DNA of 64,000 nt from the NCBI GenBank assembly GCA_018263335.1, contig JADFCY010000009.1:20554-84553 (forward strand), written 5' to 3'. The translations under genes and the position numbers were made by a program. The notes under the pieces were generated by a model. It was not told the origin of the DNA. It worked only from the letters and a program-made list of their open reading frames with translations, and searched no databases. The number at the start of each line of letters is the position of its first letter. Position 1 is the stretch's first letter. Shown piece by piece: positions 51,009 to 59,791 of this stretch. Source of the stretch: Methanolinea sp. (GTDB taxonomy: Archaea > Halobacteriota > Methanomicrobia > Methanomicrobiales > Methanospirillaceae).

Positions 51009-51727
51009 CCCATCAGCATGAACCCGAGGACGGCGAACGACACGATGAGACCGATCATGATACCCTCGATCTTACCTGAGTAGACACCGGCCGCAAACTT
51101 GTCGCGGTACCCGATGTCTGTCACCATCTTCTCGATCACTTTCATTCGCGCGTGGATGAGGGCCAGTTCGCCGGACATGGGCTGGACGACCCCTCCGGTC
51201 TCTTCCACCCCGCCAGCGGCCTCCTTGACCTCCACGACCATGGGGTCTGCGGCGAATGCGCCCGGGTCACGTCCCTTGAGTTCGTTGATCTTGGCCTTGA
51301 TGGCGCCGAGGTCCTCGGCCTCCATGATGTTGACCACTTCAACCTGCTCCTGGAAGCGCTTGATGGCGGCATCGTTGAGGTTCTCGATGAAGGGGATTGC
51401 ACCCTCAGCACCGACGACCCTGCCGTCCTTGACCCCGCCCTTGTGGAGGGCGGCCATGGTCTGGCCTGCGAGGTGACCCTTGACCTCGGTCCCGCAGAGC
51501 AGGAGGAACCGGATGTTGGGGTTGGAGATGATGTTGGCGATGACCTTCTCGAGACCGAGGTTCTCGGTCTTGCAGGACCCTGCGATGGCGGCCCCGCCGT
51601 CGCAGATACCCTTCTCGTCGAGGTGGGACCCGCAGGTCATGACGGCCACGGGGCTGTTTGGGTCGCCTGCGTGGAAGTCTCCCTGCACGATCGGCCATCC
51701 GCTTGCTGGTGATTTCTTGTCTGCCAT
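51005..51727 (-). CDS. mtrA: tetrahydromethanopterin S-methyltransferase subunit A
   Basis: 240 residues, normal length. The cytosolic corrinoid-binding domain (1-175) carries 5-hydroxybenzimidazolyl-cobamide with the axial histidine in '[12 protein letters not shown]'. A linker leads to '[49 protein letters not shown]', a stalk helix and membrane anchor. It is the canonical copy; its N-terminal 525 bases recur in the mtrG-position gene. GAGGTGA ribosome binding site six bases before the ATG. Confidence 0.97.
   Translation of the reverse strand: MADKKSPASGWPIVQGDFHAGDPNSPVAVMTCGSHLDEKGICDGGAAIAGSCKTENLGLEKVIANIISNPNIRFLLLCGTEVKGHLAGQTMAALHKGGVKDGRVVGAEGAIPFIENLNDAAIKRFQEQVEVVNIMEAEDLGAIKAKINELKGRDPGAFAADPMVVEVKEAAGGVEETGGVVQPMSGELALIHARMKVIEKMVTDIGYRDKFAAGVYSGKIEGIMIGLIVSFAVLGFMLMG
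51203..51727 (-). repeat. 525-bp direct repeat, copy 1 (within mtrA)
   Basis: See the copy at 50259-50783. The identity begins at the start codon and ends where MtrA changes from 'EAAGGVE' to its own linker, so the repeat is exactly the corrinoid domain. Confidence 0.9.
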
Positions 51728-51738
51728 CTCTTGTCACC

Positions 51739-52020
51739 TCACATCAGATGGAACGCATACACCCCTGCGATGAAGAGGCCGACTGCCAGTCCGTACCAGT
51801 AGGCGGTTGCCGCTCCCGCGGTTGGAAGGGCGTTCTCCCTGTTCGGGAACGAAGCGAGGAAGTTGCCTTTTCCGGAGAGCATGTTCACGATATCGTTGGC
51901 GACGGCTTCCATGTCGGCGACCTTCTCGATCACCGGTGCAAGCGACTCGCCCGCGGTGGTCACGACACCGACCATCGGGTCGACCACGAGTCCGTATTCC
52001 GGAAGAACCTGGACGTACAT
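51739..52020 (-). CDS. mtrB: tetrahydromethanopterin S-methyltransferase subunit B
   Basis: 93 residues. Short N-terminal domain, amphipathic helix ('APVIEKVADMEAVANDIVNMLSG') and C-terminal membrane helix ('AATAYWYGLAVGLFIAGVYAFHLM'), as in MtrB, one of the stalk subunits. One base after the mtrC stop; 11 bases before mtrA. Confidence 0.95.
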   Translation of the reverse strand: MYVQVLPEYGLVVDPMVGVVTTAGESLAPVIEKVADMEAVANDIVNMLSGKGNFLASFPNRENALPTAGAATAYWYGLAVGLFIAGVYAFHLM

Positions 52021-52021
52021 A

Positions 52022-52870
52022 TCAGTGTCCCTCCAGTTCCGGTATCGGTTTTGCGTCGAGCCAGGCTGCGGCGTCGCGCTTCGAGAGCTCGATGTACTTC
52101 GTGTAAGTGTAGTACCACCCCACGAGTGCCACGATGACCGAAACCAGTGCTGCGGTCATGCTGACAAGGGCCATCGACATCACTGCGACGGCGATCATGG
52201 AGAGGAACCCGCACTCCTGCGCGAGCGTGAGCATCCTGTCCTGGGTCCAGTTGGGGCCAAGGCACGCGTTGAACGGGTGCTGGATTGCAATCCCGCCGAG
52301 CATGAACGCCACCGCGATGAGACCCCCTCCGATGAAGGATGCCTGGTAGCTCGGGAGCGAGAGCCCGAGAATCGTCACGGTGCCCGAGGTCAGCGGTGAG
52401 AACTCAAACGATCCAGACATCATTGCGGCAAATCCCATAAGGACAAGGGCACCGATGATGGCCATCTCGATGAGAGACTGGATCATGACCGGGATGCGCA
52501 TGTTCAGCACGTTGTTGGACAGGAACCCAAGAATTGCACCGATGATTGCGGCCAGGACGACTGCGACGATCGGTGCGGCCACTCCGTACTTGGTGGCAAA
52601 CAGCATGGCGATCACGCCGGAGCCGAATGCCATCATCCCTGCGGAAGGCACACCGGTACCGATACCGTAGCTGCACAGGTGCTTGATGGCATGGCTTCCC
52701 CATACGATGGCGGCGACCGCGCCCAGTCCACCGAAGAACGAGAAGAGCTGGGTCCCGGTAAGGACGTTCGCATACGTCAGGTAGATGAGTACCAGCGACG
52801 CGACAAGGCCTGCTGCCAGGATGGTGTTGTGGGGAACGCCTCCCTCGATTACTTCAACCTTTACTGTCAT
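52022..52870 (-). CDS. mtrC: tetrahydromethanopterin S-methyltransferase subunit C
   Basis: 282 residues, multi-spanning membrane subunit (about 8 segments), one of the three (C, D, E) that build the sodium-translocating core. 'GVPHNTILAAGLVASLVLIYLTYANVLTG' and 'YGIGTGVPSAGMMAFGSGVIAMLFATKYG' are typical. Nine bases after mtrD with a good ribosome binding site. Confidence 0.96.
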   Translation of the reverse strand: MTVKVEVIEGGVPHNTILAAGLVASLVLIYLTYANVLTGTQLFSFFGGLGAVAAIVWGSHAIKHLCSYGIGTGVPSAGMMAFGSGVIAMLFATKYGVAAPIVAVVLAAIIGAILGFLSNNVLNMRIPVMIQSLIEMAIIGALVLMGFAAMMSGSFEFSPLTSGTVTILGLSLPSYQASFIGGGLIAVAFMLGGIAIQHPFNACLGPNWTQDRMLTLAQECGFLSMIAVAVMSMALVSMTAALVSVIVALVGWYYTYTKYIELSKRDAAAWLDAKPIPELEGH

Positions 52871-52879
52871 TTCTGCACC

Positions 52880-53716
52880 TCACATTGCCACGATCAGGAT
52901 GGCGACCATCCCGCAGAGTGCGGATGCCACTGCAGAGGCCACGAGTGCCCGGGGGAACCGCTTGAACTTGGGGTCATGCGGCCCTTCGATGGTCCCCGTG
53001 ATGTTGTATGCGGTGAGCACGGCGTTCACCAGGAACATTCCGATGGCGAATATGCCCGCCAGGCTTACCGCGATGGGAAGCACCTGTGCCGGCAGCGCCT
53101 GCATCATGCCGGGGAGTGCCTCCTTGTACACGTCCAGGAGCATGATGTAGATGAGCGTCCCGCCGCCGCCACCGAGGAGACCTCCAATGACGCCTCCCAC
53201 GTAGGAGACGAATGGCAGTCCGTGACCTTCAGTACCCTGGGACTTGAACTCGGCCTGGGTGTCCCCGCTGATGGGGTCCTTGGCGACTTTTCCCGAGGCA
53301 CAGGGGATACCCATGCCAAAGACATAGATGAAGGTGACGAACATGCAGGTGATGGCCATCATCAGGCCGCCACCGACCGCGCCTGTGACAACTGCGACCA
53401 CGATGCCCTGTTCTGCGGCCCATGCGCCCCCGAAGAGGCCTGCAAGTCCTGCACCGGCAGCAAGCATGGCGACACCGGTGGCGATACCGGGTGCCTGCCC
53501 CATGGCTGCGGGTGCGCCGCCGACCGGGACGAAGTGGACGCCGAAGGCGATGGCGAGTCCGCCGATGATGATCCCGATGAGTGCCATGAACATCAGGCCC
53601 GGCCCTACCATGAAGTAGGTGGCGCCGATGATCACGAGCAGGAGAATGATGCCTGCGATGGTGGCAGGCATGTCCATTGCCCCTCCTGCCTGTGGTTTTG
53701 CTCCGACAGCGCTCAT
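52880..53716 (-). CDS. mtrD: tetrahydromethanopterin S-methyltransferase subunit D
   Basis: 278 residues, membrane subunit with ~6-7 segments. 'GVHFVPVGGAPAAMGQAPGIATGVAMLAAGAGLAGLFGG' and 'GMGIPCASGKVAKDPISGDTQAEFKSQGTEGHGLPFVSYVGG' are hallmark loops of MtrD. Two bases separate it from mtrE. Confidence 0.96.
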   Translation of the reverse strand: MSAVGAKPQAGGAMDMPATIAGIILLLVIIGATYFMVGPGLMFMALIGIIIGGLAIAFGVHFVPVGGAPAAMGQAPGIATGVAMLAAGAGLAGLFGGAWAAEQGIVVAVVTGAVGGGLMMAITCMFVTFIYVFGMGIPCASGKVAKDPISGDTQAEFKSQGTEGHGLPFVSYVGGVIGGLLGGGGGTLIYIMLLDVYKEALPGMMQALPAQVLPIAVSLAGIFAIGMFLVNAVLTAYNITGTIEGPHDPKFKRFPRALVASAVASALCGMVAILIVAM

Positions 53717-53718
53717 CT

Positions 53719-54618
53719 TCAGGATCCCTCCTCAGCAGGCTTTCCATAGGGTCCGTAGTTCTTGCGGGCCCAGACCTCGATATAGCGGTCGATGACCGCG
53801 AAGATCAGGATGATGATGATCCCTACAATGATCGCTCCCCAGCCGGCACCCACGTGCTCGAAGAGCACGGTACGCCAGATCTCGAGGAATACGATCAGCC
53901 CGAAGCAGAGCCCTGATGCGGGGCCGCCGAGCTTTGCAGAGAACCAGCCGTTGTCAAGAGAGTTCCTCTCACCCGCTTCGGCATAGCGGACGATGTTTCC
54001 GGATGCGGCGATGGGCACACCGGCGCCGAATTTCTGGGACTGGTACTGCCGCTCCTTTCCATAGAAGGGGTTTCCAGTCGCGGATCCGGCAGCGCCGAGG
54101 GCAATACCCCACACAAGCCCCAGCAGGGGCAGTGGGAAGGGATGGCCGAGCGCGGCGTTGATCAGGTGACACATGGTCACCGTGGTGAAGATGGCGACAA
54201 ATGCATGTGCCATGGTCACCGTGGTCATGGACTTCAGCACGTCTACAAAGACGGGCTGGCCAAACTTCGCGAGACTTGCAGTCCTGCCGAGGTATGCGGT
54301 GGTCGCATACACGCCCTGGATGAATACGGCCAGGGCGCTTCCCAGCACGAGTGCAAGTATCGGATTGATCTGCATCGCCATGAATGCCCAGGCAATACCG
54401 GCGCCCAGGCATACCCACAGCCCATAGGCGGGGGGCTCACCGGCAATGGCCTTATTGAAGATGCGGTGAAGGTACCCCATCTGGGGGGCGAGCTGAACCT
54501 GCGAGTTCGGGTCACCCTGTGAACCGATATCAGATTCAGTGTTCTCCGCAGCACCGGCCACTGTGGCAAGAGCTCCTGCCAATGCAGTTATTCCAATGCC
54601 AAACGCAATACTTTCCAT
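53719..54618 (-). CDS. mtrE: tetrahydromethanopterin S-methyltransferase subunit E
   Basis: 299 residues, first gene of the operon; proposed together with MtrD to hold the Na+ and coenzyme M sites. 'SDIGSQGDPNSQVQLAPQMGYLHRIFNKAIAGEPPAYGLWVCLGAG' (residues ~30-75) and 'ASGNIVRYAEAGERNSLDNGWFSAKLGGPASGLCFG' are conserved. GGAGGAGG ribosome binding site precedes the ATG; a leader of ~105 bases separates it from box A. Confidence 0.97.
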   Translation of the reverse strand: MESIAFGIGITALAGALATVAGAAENTESDIGSQGDPNSQVQLAPQMGYLHRIFNKAIAGEPPAYGLWVCLGAGIAWAFMAMQINPILALVLGSALAVFIQGVYATTAYLGRTASLAKFGQPVFVDVLKSMTTVTMAHAFVAIFTTVTMCHLINAALGHPFPLPLLGLVWGIALGAAGSATGNPFYGKERQYQSQKFGAGVPIAASGNIVRYAEAGERNSLDNGWFSAKLGGPASGLCFGLIVFLEIWRTVLFEHVGAGWGAIIVGIIIILIFAVIDRYIEVWARKNYGPYGKPAEEGS

Positions 54619-54751
54619 TTAGCCTCCTCCCTCCGTGCGTAGAAGAGTGCACGAGAGTGTTCGATACACATTGCCACTCACATCGAGTACAAACCCTTTG
54701 TGGTTCATCTAACAGTCGATGATGGAAGAGTTAAAGGTTTCGAAATTTTTG

Positions 54752-54761
54752 CTTATATACG
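54752..54761 (-). promoter_or_regulatory. box A promoter of the mtr operon
   Basis: Minus strand GCGTATATAAGC, an excellent archaeal TATA box ~140 bases before mtrE. A second weaker T/A-rich candidate, CCTTTAACTC, lies 20 bases closer. Confidence 0.65.
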
Positions 54762-54845
54762 CGGTTAATGTGCCGGAATCGCCAAAAAAACGGGTTTTCA
54801 GGATTTTTTATCATCTGGATTTTAGTTAAAGAAAATTAAATTGTA

Positions 54846-56174
54846 TTATTCACAATCTGGCTGTAGATTGGAACCGTAATACCTGTAGAGCAGGTCCGTG
54901 ACTGCACGGATCTCGGCCCCCTGTTTCCTTGCTTCCTTCAGATAGAGGTCAAAGACCTGGTCGGTAATGACATGGAGGCGTGGCTTGTACATGTCTGCAT
55001 CCATCATCATCCCAAAGCAGCGTGCTTCGGCGATTGAGAGGCCAAATGAACGGTATTCTCCCTTGTCCGGCCTGAAGAGGGGGTTCTCGTCCCTCTGTGT
55101 GCGAAGGACAAGGCGGGCCAGGGGAGTGCCGGGGATAGGTTCGGCAATGCTGACGAAGACGTCGTCCAGGCACTGTTCCGCGATGAATTCCCTGCTCGCT
55201 GCATAGTCTTCATCGGTCTCGGTGGGATACCCGACGATGAAACTTCCCGCAACCTTCAGGCCGTGGCTCCTGCATGCCTCAACCGCGTCGCGGGCCTGCG
55301 AGACGGTGACGCCTTTGCCCATCTGGGAGAGGATGCGGTCGCTGCCTGATTCGATTCCGAAGAAGACCCATCCGATTGTGTACTTCCGTATCGCATCCAG
55401 GATCTCATCCGTGATGCAGTCCACCCTGATATCGGGTGCAGAGACATTTGCGCTGCCCATGATTTCAGCCATGCCCGACAGGAGATCGATAAAAGCCCCG
55501 GGATTCAGCTTCCCGTTATGGGAGCAGTAAAGTGACCCGGTCCCCCCCGAGATGGAGATACGCCTCGCACCTTTCTCTCTGAATGCCCTGACCTCTCTCA
55601 AGACTTCGCCGATCTCACGGGAACGTATCTCGCGGCCAAAGAACCGCGGGACCTGGCAGAAGGTGCACCCCCCAAGGCATCCCCGGTGGCTCTCGATATA
55701 TGCGTTGGCACCCCTTATACTCTGGCTCCCGATATCGTCAGGAATGAGGGGAAGTGGCCTGCGAAGGTTCGCAGGGGGAACCGGTGCCTGTATCACGATA
55801 CGGTCCCCGTCACGATACGCGATTCCCGGGATTTCAGCCGAGACCCCTTGTCTGACGAGTGGAACGATGGCATTCTCCCCCTCCCCCACTACGACGGCGT
55901 CGACTCCGAGCTCGCCGAGCACCATTTCAGGTGCCGTGGAGGCAGGTCCTCCTGCATAACAGAGTCCCCCGTTCTCCCGGTGCTGCTTGACGCAGTCCCT
56001 GATTCGGCGGTCCAGGAGGTGCTGCGTGGAATAGAGCGAAAGGAGAAGGATCTTCTCTTCGCATGGCCCAGCCGACCGTGCCAGGGTCACCTCCATCCCC
56101 GCGTCCTGCAATATCCCGCCGATCAGCATGGCGCCGTAAGTGTAGAGATCGGGGGAGAGAATGCGGACGTTCAA
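54846..56174 (-). CDS. B12-binding radical SAM enzyme, candidate MCR glutamine C-methyltransferase
   Basis: 442 residues. N-terminal cobalamin-binding Rossmann domain (residues 1-140, 'CYAGGPASTAPEMVLGELGVDAVVVGEGENA'), then radical SAM core with CxxxCxxC ('CLGGCTFC', ~167-174), 'SISGGTGSLY', 'FGIESGSDRILSQMGKG' and 'FIVGYPTETDEDY'. Class B radical SAM methyltransferases of this type methylate unreactive carbons. Its place between mtr and mcr fits the enzyme that C-methylates the active-site glutamine of McrA (known for Methanoculleus), whose target '[11 protein letters not shown]' is present in McrA here. The Arg methyltransferase Mmp10 has a different N-terminus and is not this gene. Assignment is inference from position and family. 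Confidence 0.72.
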   Translation of the reverse strand: MNVRILSPDLYTYGAMLIGGILQDAGMEVTLARSAGPCEEKILLLSLYSTQHLLDRRIRDCVKQHRENGGLCYAGGPASTAPEMVLGELGVDAVVVGEGENAIVPLVRQGVSAEIPGIAYRDGDRIVIQAPVPPANLRRPLPLIPDDIGSQSIRGANAYIESHRGCLGGCTFCQVPRFFGREIRSREIGEVLREVRAFREKGARRISISGGTGSLYCSHNGKLNPGAFIDLLSGMAEIMGSANVSAPDIRVDCITDEILDAIRKYTIGWVFFGIESGSDRILSQMGKGVTVSQARDAVEACRSHGLKVAGSFIVGYPTETDEDYAASREFIAEQCLDDVFVSIAEPIPGTPLARLVLRTQRDENPLFRPDKGEYRSFGLSIAEARCFGMMMDADMYKPRLHVITDQVFDLYLKEARKQGAEIRAVTDLLYRYYGSNLQPDCE

Positions 56175-56523
56175 CCCTGCGGTGCCTCCTTGGTGCTCGT
56201 GACAGTCATTTGATCTGAAACACTGATAAATGGTGATGATTTCACCGCCATTGGCATCGCGGCCGGATACCTCGTCGAATCGCTGCGGGCCGGGAGCAGT
56301 GAGGGGCTCGTCAAGGGACAGGCCCGGCCGGCGTGGATCATTGCAAAAGAATCACAGGATTCGCATCAGTGCAGTAGCACAGAGAATTCTCAATGCGGAT
56401 GCACGCGGTTATCAACACTGCCCCCATATAATTCCATCACGAGGGGATTGTGACCTTCGTGACTCGTCCGTTCCTCCTCAAAAGGAAAATTGAAGGAAGT
56501 TCCCGCGGCATTCAGATTTCCGG
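56175..56523. other. 349-base gap with possible decayed coding remnant
   Basis: No complete gene. On the plus strand a stop-flanked open stretch (~56230-56450) reads 'DDFTAIGIAAGYLVESLRAG' and onward in a protein-like way but has no start codon. The promoter of the radical SAM gene should be at the left. Confidence 0.3.
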
Positions 56524-56880
56524 TCACTCGTGGTCGCAGGAATGGCCTTCGGTATGATGGCAGCTCGAGACACCAGGGACGATCCGGCCCGCGATGAACT
56601 TCTGGGCGACGAGGTCGACAGGACCGCTGATCCCGAGGATCACCTGGATACCGTGCTGCTGGAAGAGTTCGACCGCCCTTGGCCCCATGCCGCCCGCGAT
56701 CACGTGGGTCACGTCACGGGAGGCAAGGAACGGCGGGAGCATGCCAGGCTGGTGGCCGGGACTCTCCAGCACCTCCCGGTGGAATATCACGCCGTTCTCA
56801 ACCGAGTAGAGGGTATACTTGCTGCAGTGGCCGAAATGCTCGGAGACCCTCGACCCTTCGCTTGCAATCGCAATCTTCAC
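56524..56880 (-). CDS. NifX/NafY-like (dinitrogenase FeMo-cofactor biosynthesis family) protein
   Basis: 118 residues from the GTG at 56880, which has GGAGGTGA a few bases upstream (the longer track start at 56916 lies in the upstream gene). 'KIAIASEGSRVSEHFGHCSKYTLYSVENG' and 'VTHVIAGGMGPRAVELFQQHGIQVILGISGPV' mark the Nitro_FeMo-Co fold, which binds Fe-S/metal clusters. The C-terminal 'CHHTEGHSCDHE' is a His/Cys-rich tail likely to bind metal. In archaea such proteins occur outside nif clusters, often with DUF5320 partners as here; no nif genes are near. Confidence 0.85.
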   Translation of the reverse strand: MKIAIASEGSRVSEHFGHCSKYTLYSVENGVIFHREVLESPGHQPGMLPPFLASRDVTHVIAGGMGPRAVELFQQHGIQVILGISGPVDLVAQKFIAGRIVPGVSSCHHTEGHSCDHE

Positions 56881-56884
56881 CCTT

Positions 56885-57154
56885 TCACCTCCAGGACCCC
56901 TGGCGGTTGAGTGCACTCATACACCTGCCGTGTCCATATCCTCTTCCACACCCGCGGGCAATGCCGCCCCTTCCCAGGCCGTACACAGCGGCTTTTCCTT
57001 GAACAGGCTTTTCGGTCTCCTGACCTGAAAGGTCCTTCCCTGCGTCCTCTTCGTCTGCAGCAGGAGAGGGCATTGTACCACAGCGCCCAAACCCCCTCCC
57101 GGTCATTGCCCCTCTTCCCCGGGGCCCGCTTCCGTCAAATCCAGGCATACTCAT
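56885..57154 (-). CDS. DUF5320-family small Gly/Arg-rich protein
   Basis: 89 residues (or 87 from the second ATG). The start 'MPGFDGSGPRGRGAMTGRGFGRCG' is the DUF5320 signature; the C-terminus 'YGLGRGGIARGCGRGYGHGRC' is Gly/Arg-rich with cysteines. GAGGAGAC stands before the ATG. Four bases separate it from the NifX-like gene, forming a two-gene unit with its own box A and palindrome. Function unknown, but the co-occurrence with FeMo-cofactor-family proteins suggests Fe-S or metal handling. Confidence 0.8.
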   Translation of the reverse strand: MSMPGFDGSGPRGRGAMTGRGFGRCGTMPSPAADEEDAGKDLSGQETEKPVQGKAAVYGLGRGGIARGCGRGYGHGRCMSALNRQGSWR

Positions 57155-57187
57155 GTCTCCTCACGCACGGGATCGCGCGTGTAATAA

Positions 57188-57203
57188 TTACTCATATGAG
57201 TAA
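57188..57203 (-). promoter_or_regulatory. 16-bp perfect palindrome, putative operator
   Basis: TTACTCATATGAGTAA, directly downstream of the box A at 57207-57216 and covering the predicted start of transcription, the normal place for an archaeal repressor operator. Confidence 0.65.
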
Positions 57204-57206
57204 AAA

Positions 57207-57216
57207 TCTATTTAAA
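57207..57216 (-). promoter_or_regulatory. box A of the DUF5320/NifX-like unit
   Basis: Minus strand GTTTAAATAG is a near-perfect box A about 55-60 bases before the ATG. Confidence 0.7.
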
Positions 57217-57270
57217 CCTGATGAACCTGGCACGCGGGGAGTACACCGTCTGTAAACTCACAAACCGGCG

Positions 57271-57287
57271 GAAAAAAGAAAAAGGGG
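57271..57287 (-). terminator. terminator of the mcr operon
   Basis: Minus strand CCCCCTTTTTCTTTTTTCC begins ~14 bases after the mcrA stop; a double T-tract, strong by archaeal standards. Confidence 0.6.
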
Positions 57288-57300
57288 GTGGTTTCTGACC

Positions 57301-59007
57301 TTACCGCGCGGGTATGATCAGCGAGCGCTCTCCGGCGGGCATGAACTCGCGGATTGCACCCTTGGCGAACTCGCGCCTGGGCTCGGCGAAGTCGAACTTG
57401 AGCGAGGGGTCGGCGAAGGCGACTTTGATCAGCGCGTTGAGTGACCAGGCATCTCCGCGTCCGTAGTGAGCACCTCCGACGATAGCGGCGTACTCTCCCT
57501 GGTGCCCCACGTTCATGGCGTAGTTCGGGTAGTTGGGTCCACGGAGTTCTCCGACTGCACCCTCGTCGGGTCGAATCGCGAGCGAGTTTGCGGAACCGCA
57601 CTGGTCCTGCAGGTCGTAGCCGAAGAACCCGAGACGGGACCAGCCTTCCTTGTGCATCAGCATGCACAGGTACCAGGCGTTCAGCCCTGCATTCGAGTTT
57701 CCTGTGGCGATAGAAGTGGACAGACCGCAGGCAGCGGCGAGCACACCGGCACGCTGGGAACCGCCGAAGTGGTCCTCCATCATGGTCGGGAACTGCTCGT
57801 ACTGCTCCATACCGTTCAGGCACACTTCAGTCGCGATGTCGTTGACGATCTCCTGGGTGGGCTTGACCTTGTCCTTTTCGCTCGGGTTCTGCCAGTCGAC
57901 TTTGTATTTCTGCTTGATGTAGTCCATCCCATAATAGGTGAACTCGTCAAGGATGTTGTCGGTGTAGGCAGCGGTTGCGTACTGCGTGAACCCGACACCG
58001 CCGGACATGTAGGACCCGAGCCAGATCTGGTCGAAGAGCATCGTCCCTGCACCGACGACCTCGAGGGAGGCGCGGGCGGGGTCGTGCGGGTACTTCCTGT
58101 CGGCCTGGACCATGTCGGCAAAGTGTCCGAACTTGATGCCACCAGGCTCGTTCGGGCCACGGGCACGGCGGGCGGGCAGGATGTCGGCCATCTGGATCAC
58201 ACCGGCGTGCTTTGCGGCGAACGCCAGGTCGGCGACGGCGGCTTCTCCGGCGCACATGCGGTAGGCGCCGATGAACGACATGCCGAGCTGCATCGCAGAC
58301 CAGCGGGAGGTGGTGCCTCCGTCACAGGTCCTCGAGACGATGGTCGGGATGTGGATTGCCTGCCAGAGGGACTTGCCGAGTGCAGCTTTCAGCTGTGCAG
58401 CCTGCTTTGCGGGGAATAGCTTGTCGATGTTGATGACGAACTGGGGCTCGAGGTCGTCGACCATCTCGTCGTCGCCGGTATATACCTTACAGTAACAGTC
58501 GTCGACAAGGCCGGGGTGGGTCTCAACCATGTGCTCCTGGACGACGGCTGCGCCGGGCATCGCATGGTTCAGCACGTGCAGGTACTCGTTGATGGTCTCG
58601 GGGGTCACTTCCTTGCCCAGACGCTTCTGCAGGGTCTGGTGGGCAAGGTCCATGTTGACGAGGATGGTCCTGCGGATGTCGTCCCACATCTGCTGCATGG
58701 CAGCGTTGTTGACGAAGTGCAGGTCGTCGCCCTCCACGAATACGCCTGTCGTCGAGACCTCGTAGGTCATCAGCTGGCGCTGCCCGAGCGGGATACCGCC
58801 GAGGTGGCAGCGGACAGGGTCGTACATGGAAATGCCACGGGCCATCTCCATCTTCTTGCCGGACTCAAGGAACTCCCTCTTCCTGGGGGATTGCTTGAGA
58901 CCCTCGCGGGCGTAGACCACGTTCGTGGACTGGGGGTCCTCTGCGAATTTCCCCTTCAGTGCCTTTAAGAAGAGTTTCTGGGTCCTCTCGATCTTTGCTT
59001 TTGCCAT
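57301..59007 (-). CDS. mcrA: methyl-coenzyme M reductase I subunit alpha
   Basis: 568 residues, the catalytic subunit that, with F430, releases methane from methyl-CoM and CoB. The post-translational modification sites are visible: 1-N-methyl-His in 'AAKHAGVI', methyl-Arg in '[13 protein letters not shown]', methyl-Gln in '[11 protein letters not shown]', thioglycine and the following Asp/Cys in '[10 protein letters not shown]'. '[21 protein letters not shown]' is the classical mcrA typing motif. I take the ATG at 59007, with GGAG eight bases before, instead of the GTG at 59016 that overlaps mcrG. Last gene of mcrBDCGA, followed by a T-rich terminator. Confidence 0.98.
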   Translation of the reverse strand: MAKAKIERTQKLFLKALKGKFAEDPQSTNVVYAREGLKQSPRKREFLESGKKMEMARGISMYDPVRCHLGGIPLGQRQLMTYEVSTTGVFVEGDDLHFVNNAAMQQMWDDIRRTILVNMDLAHQTLQKRLGKEVTPETINEYLHVLNHAMPGAAVVQEHMVETHPGLVDDCYCKVYTGDDEMVDDLEPQFVINIDKLFPAKQAAQLKAALGKSLWQAIHIPTIVSRTCDGGTTSRWSAMQLGMSFIGAYRMCAGEAAVADLAFAAKHAGVIQMADILPARRARGPNEPGGIKFGHFADMVQADRKYPHDPARASLEVVGAGTMLFDQIWLGSYMSGGVGFTQYATAAYTDNILDEFTYYGMDYIKQKYKVDWQNPSEKDKVKPTQEIVNDIATEVCLNGMEQYEQFPTMMEDHFGGSQRAGVLAAACGLSTSIATGNSNAGLNAWYLCMLMHKEGWSRLGFFGYDLQDQCGSANSLAIRPDEGAVGELRGPNYPNYAMNVGHQGEYAAIVGGAHYGRGDAWSLNALIKVAFADPSLKFDFAEPRREFAKGAIREFMPAGERSLIIPAR

Positions 59008-59012
59008 GTCAA

Positions 59013-59777
59013 TCACTCCACCGGCATGAAGCCGTACTTGGTCCTCAGCGAGTGGATACGCTGAACATATTCGACGTACTCTGCGTCGTCACGGAAGGCT
59101 ACCCCGCCGAGCGAGTGGTAGATGGTGGTGTGCGCCTTGAGCCACTTCTCGTCCATCGGCTTGCCGACCTTGACTTCCTTGTCGAGCGGCTCGCCGATCT
59201 GGTTCTTGACGTACTTGACCATGTTGCTCTTCTTGTCGAGGATGCACCTCTGGAGCATGTCGAACATCATCCCGTCCTCTGCAAGACGGAGGGAGTGCCC
59301 GTGCACGGTCGCGCCCCTGATACCAGTGCGGGCCGGGTCGAAGAGCTCAGTGCTGACGAGTTCCTTTGCATATTTCTCAAGGTCACGCTCGCGGCACTCT
59401 ACGATCTGACGGCCGGAAAGGGTTCCCGGGTCGACGCCGCGGTAGCGGTAGGCCTGGAGGTAGGACCTCTCGTATGGGTGGGTGGGTGCAAAGAACATCG
59501 AGTCTGCGAACTGGATGTAGCGGATGCGGTCCCCGTGCTTGGCCCCGTCGGTGGGGGTGACAAGCTTCCGGATGGGGCAGTCGGGTTCCTTCTGCTCTGC
59601 GAGCGGCGGGTGGGCAGTCGGGTAGGCTGCACCGGGCGCCCTGTGGCCCATAAGCAGAACGATGTCCTCATCCGAGATGTCCCGGACCTTCTCCAGCTTG
59701 TGGCCGGGGTCCATGTACTTGCGCCTGTTCTCGGCGACTACAGTGGATCCGGGCCCATACTGTGGTTTGTAAGCCAT
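59013..59777 (-). CDS. mcrG: methyl-coenzyme M reductase subunit gamma
   Basis: 254 residues. '[47 protein letters not shown]' and '[22 protein letters not shown]' are conserved McrG blocks, the latter lining the F430 pocket. Start set at ATG 59777 with AGGAGTGAG upstream; the track GTG at 59789 overlaps that ribosome binding site. Confidence 0.97.
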   Translation of the reverse strand: MAYKPQYGPGSTVVAENRRKYMDPGHKLEKVRDISDEDIVLLMGHRAPGAAYPTAHPPLAEQKEPDCPIRKLVTPTDGAKHGDRIRYIQFADSMFFAPTHPYERSYLQAYRYRGVDPGTLSGRQIVECRERDLEKYAKELVSTELFDPARTGIRGATVHGHSLRLAEDGMMFDMLQRCILDKKSNMVKYVKNQIGEPLDKEVKVGKPMDEKWLKAHTTIYHSLGGVAFRDDAEYVEYVQRIHSLRTKYGFMPVE

Positions 59778-59791
59778 ATTTTTACTCACTC

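Noticed and set aside
50259-51727. assembly collapse or duplication artefact as explanation for the MtrA repeat
   Set aside because: The two copies continue into different, functional C-termini (MtrA anchor, MtrG anchor), have their own ribosome binding sites and differ at two silent sites, so a simple artefact is unlikely, though long reads should confirm it.
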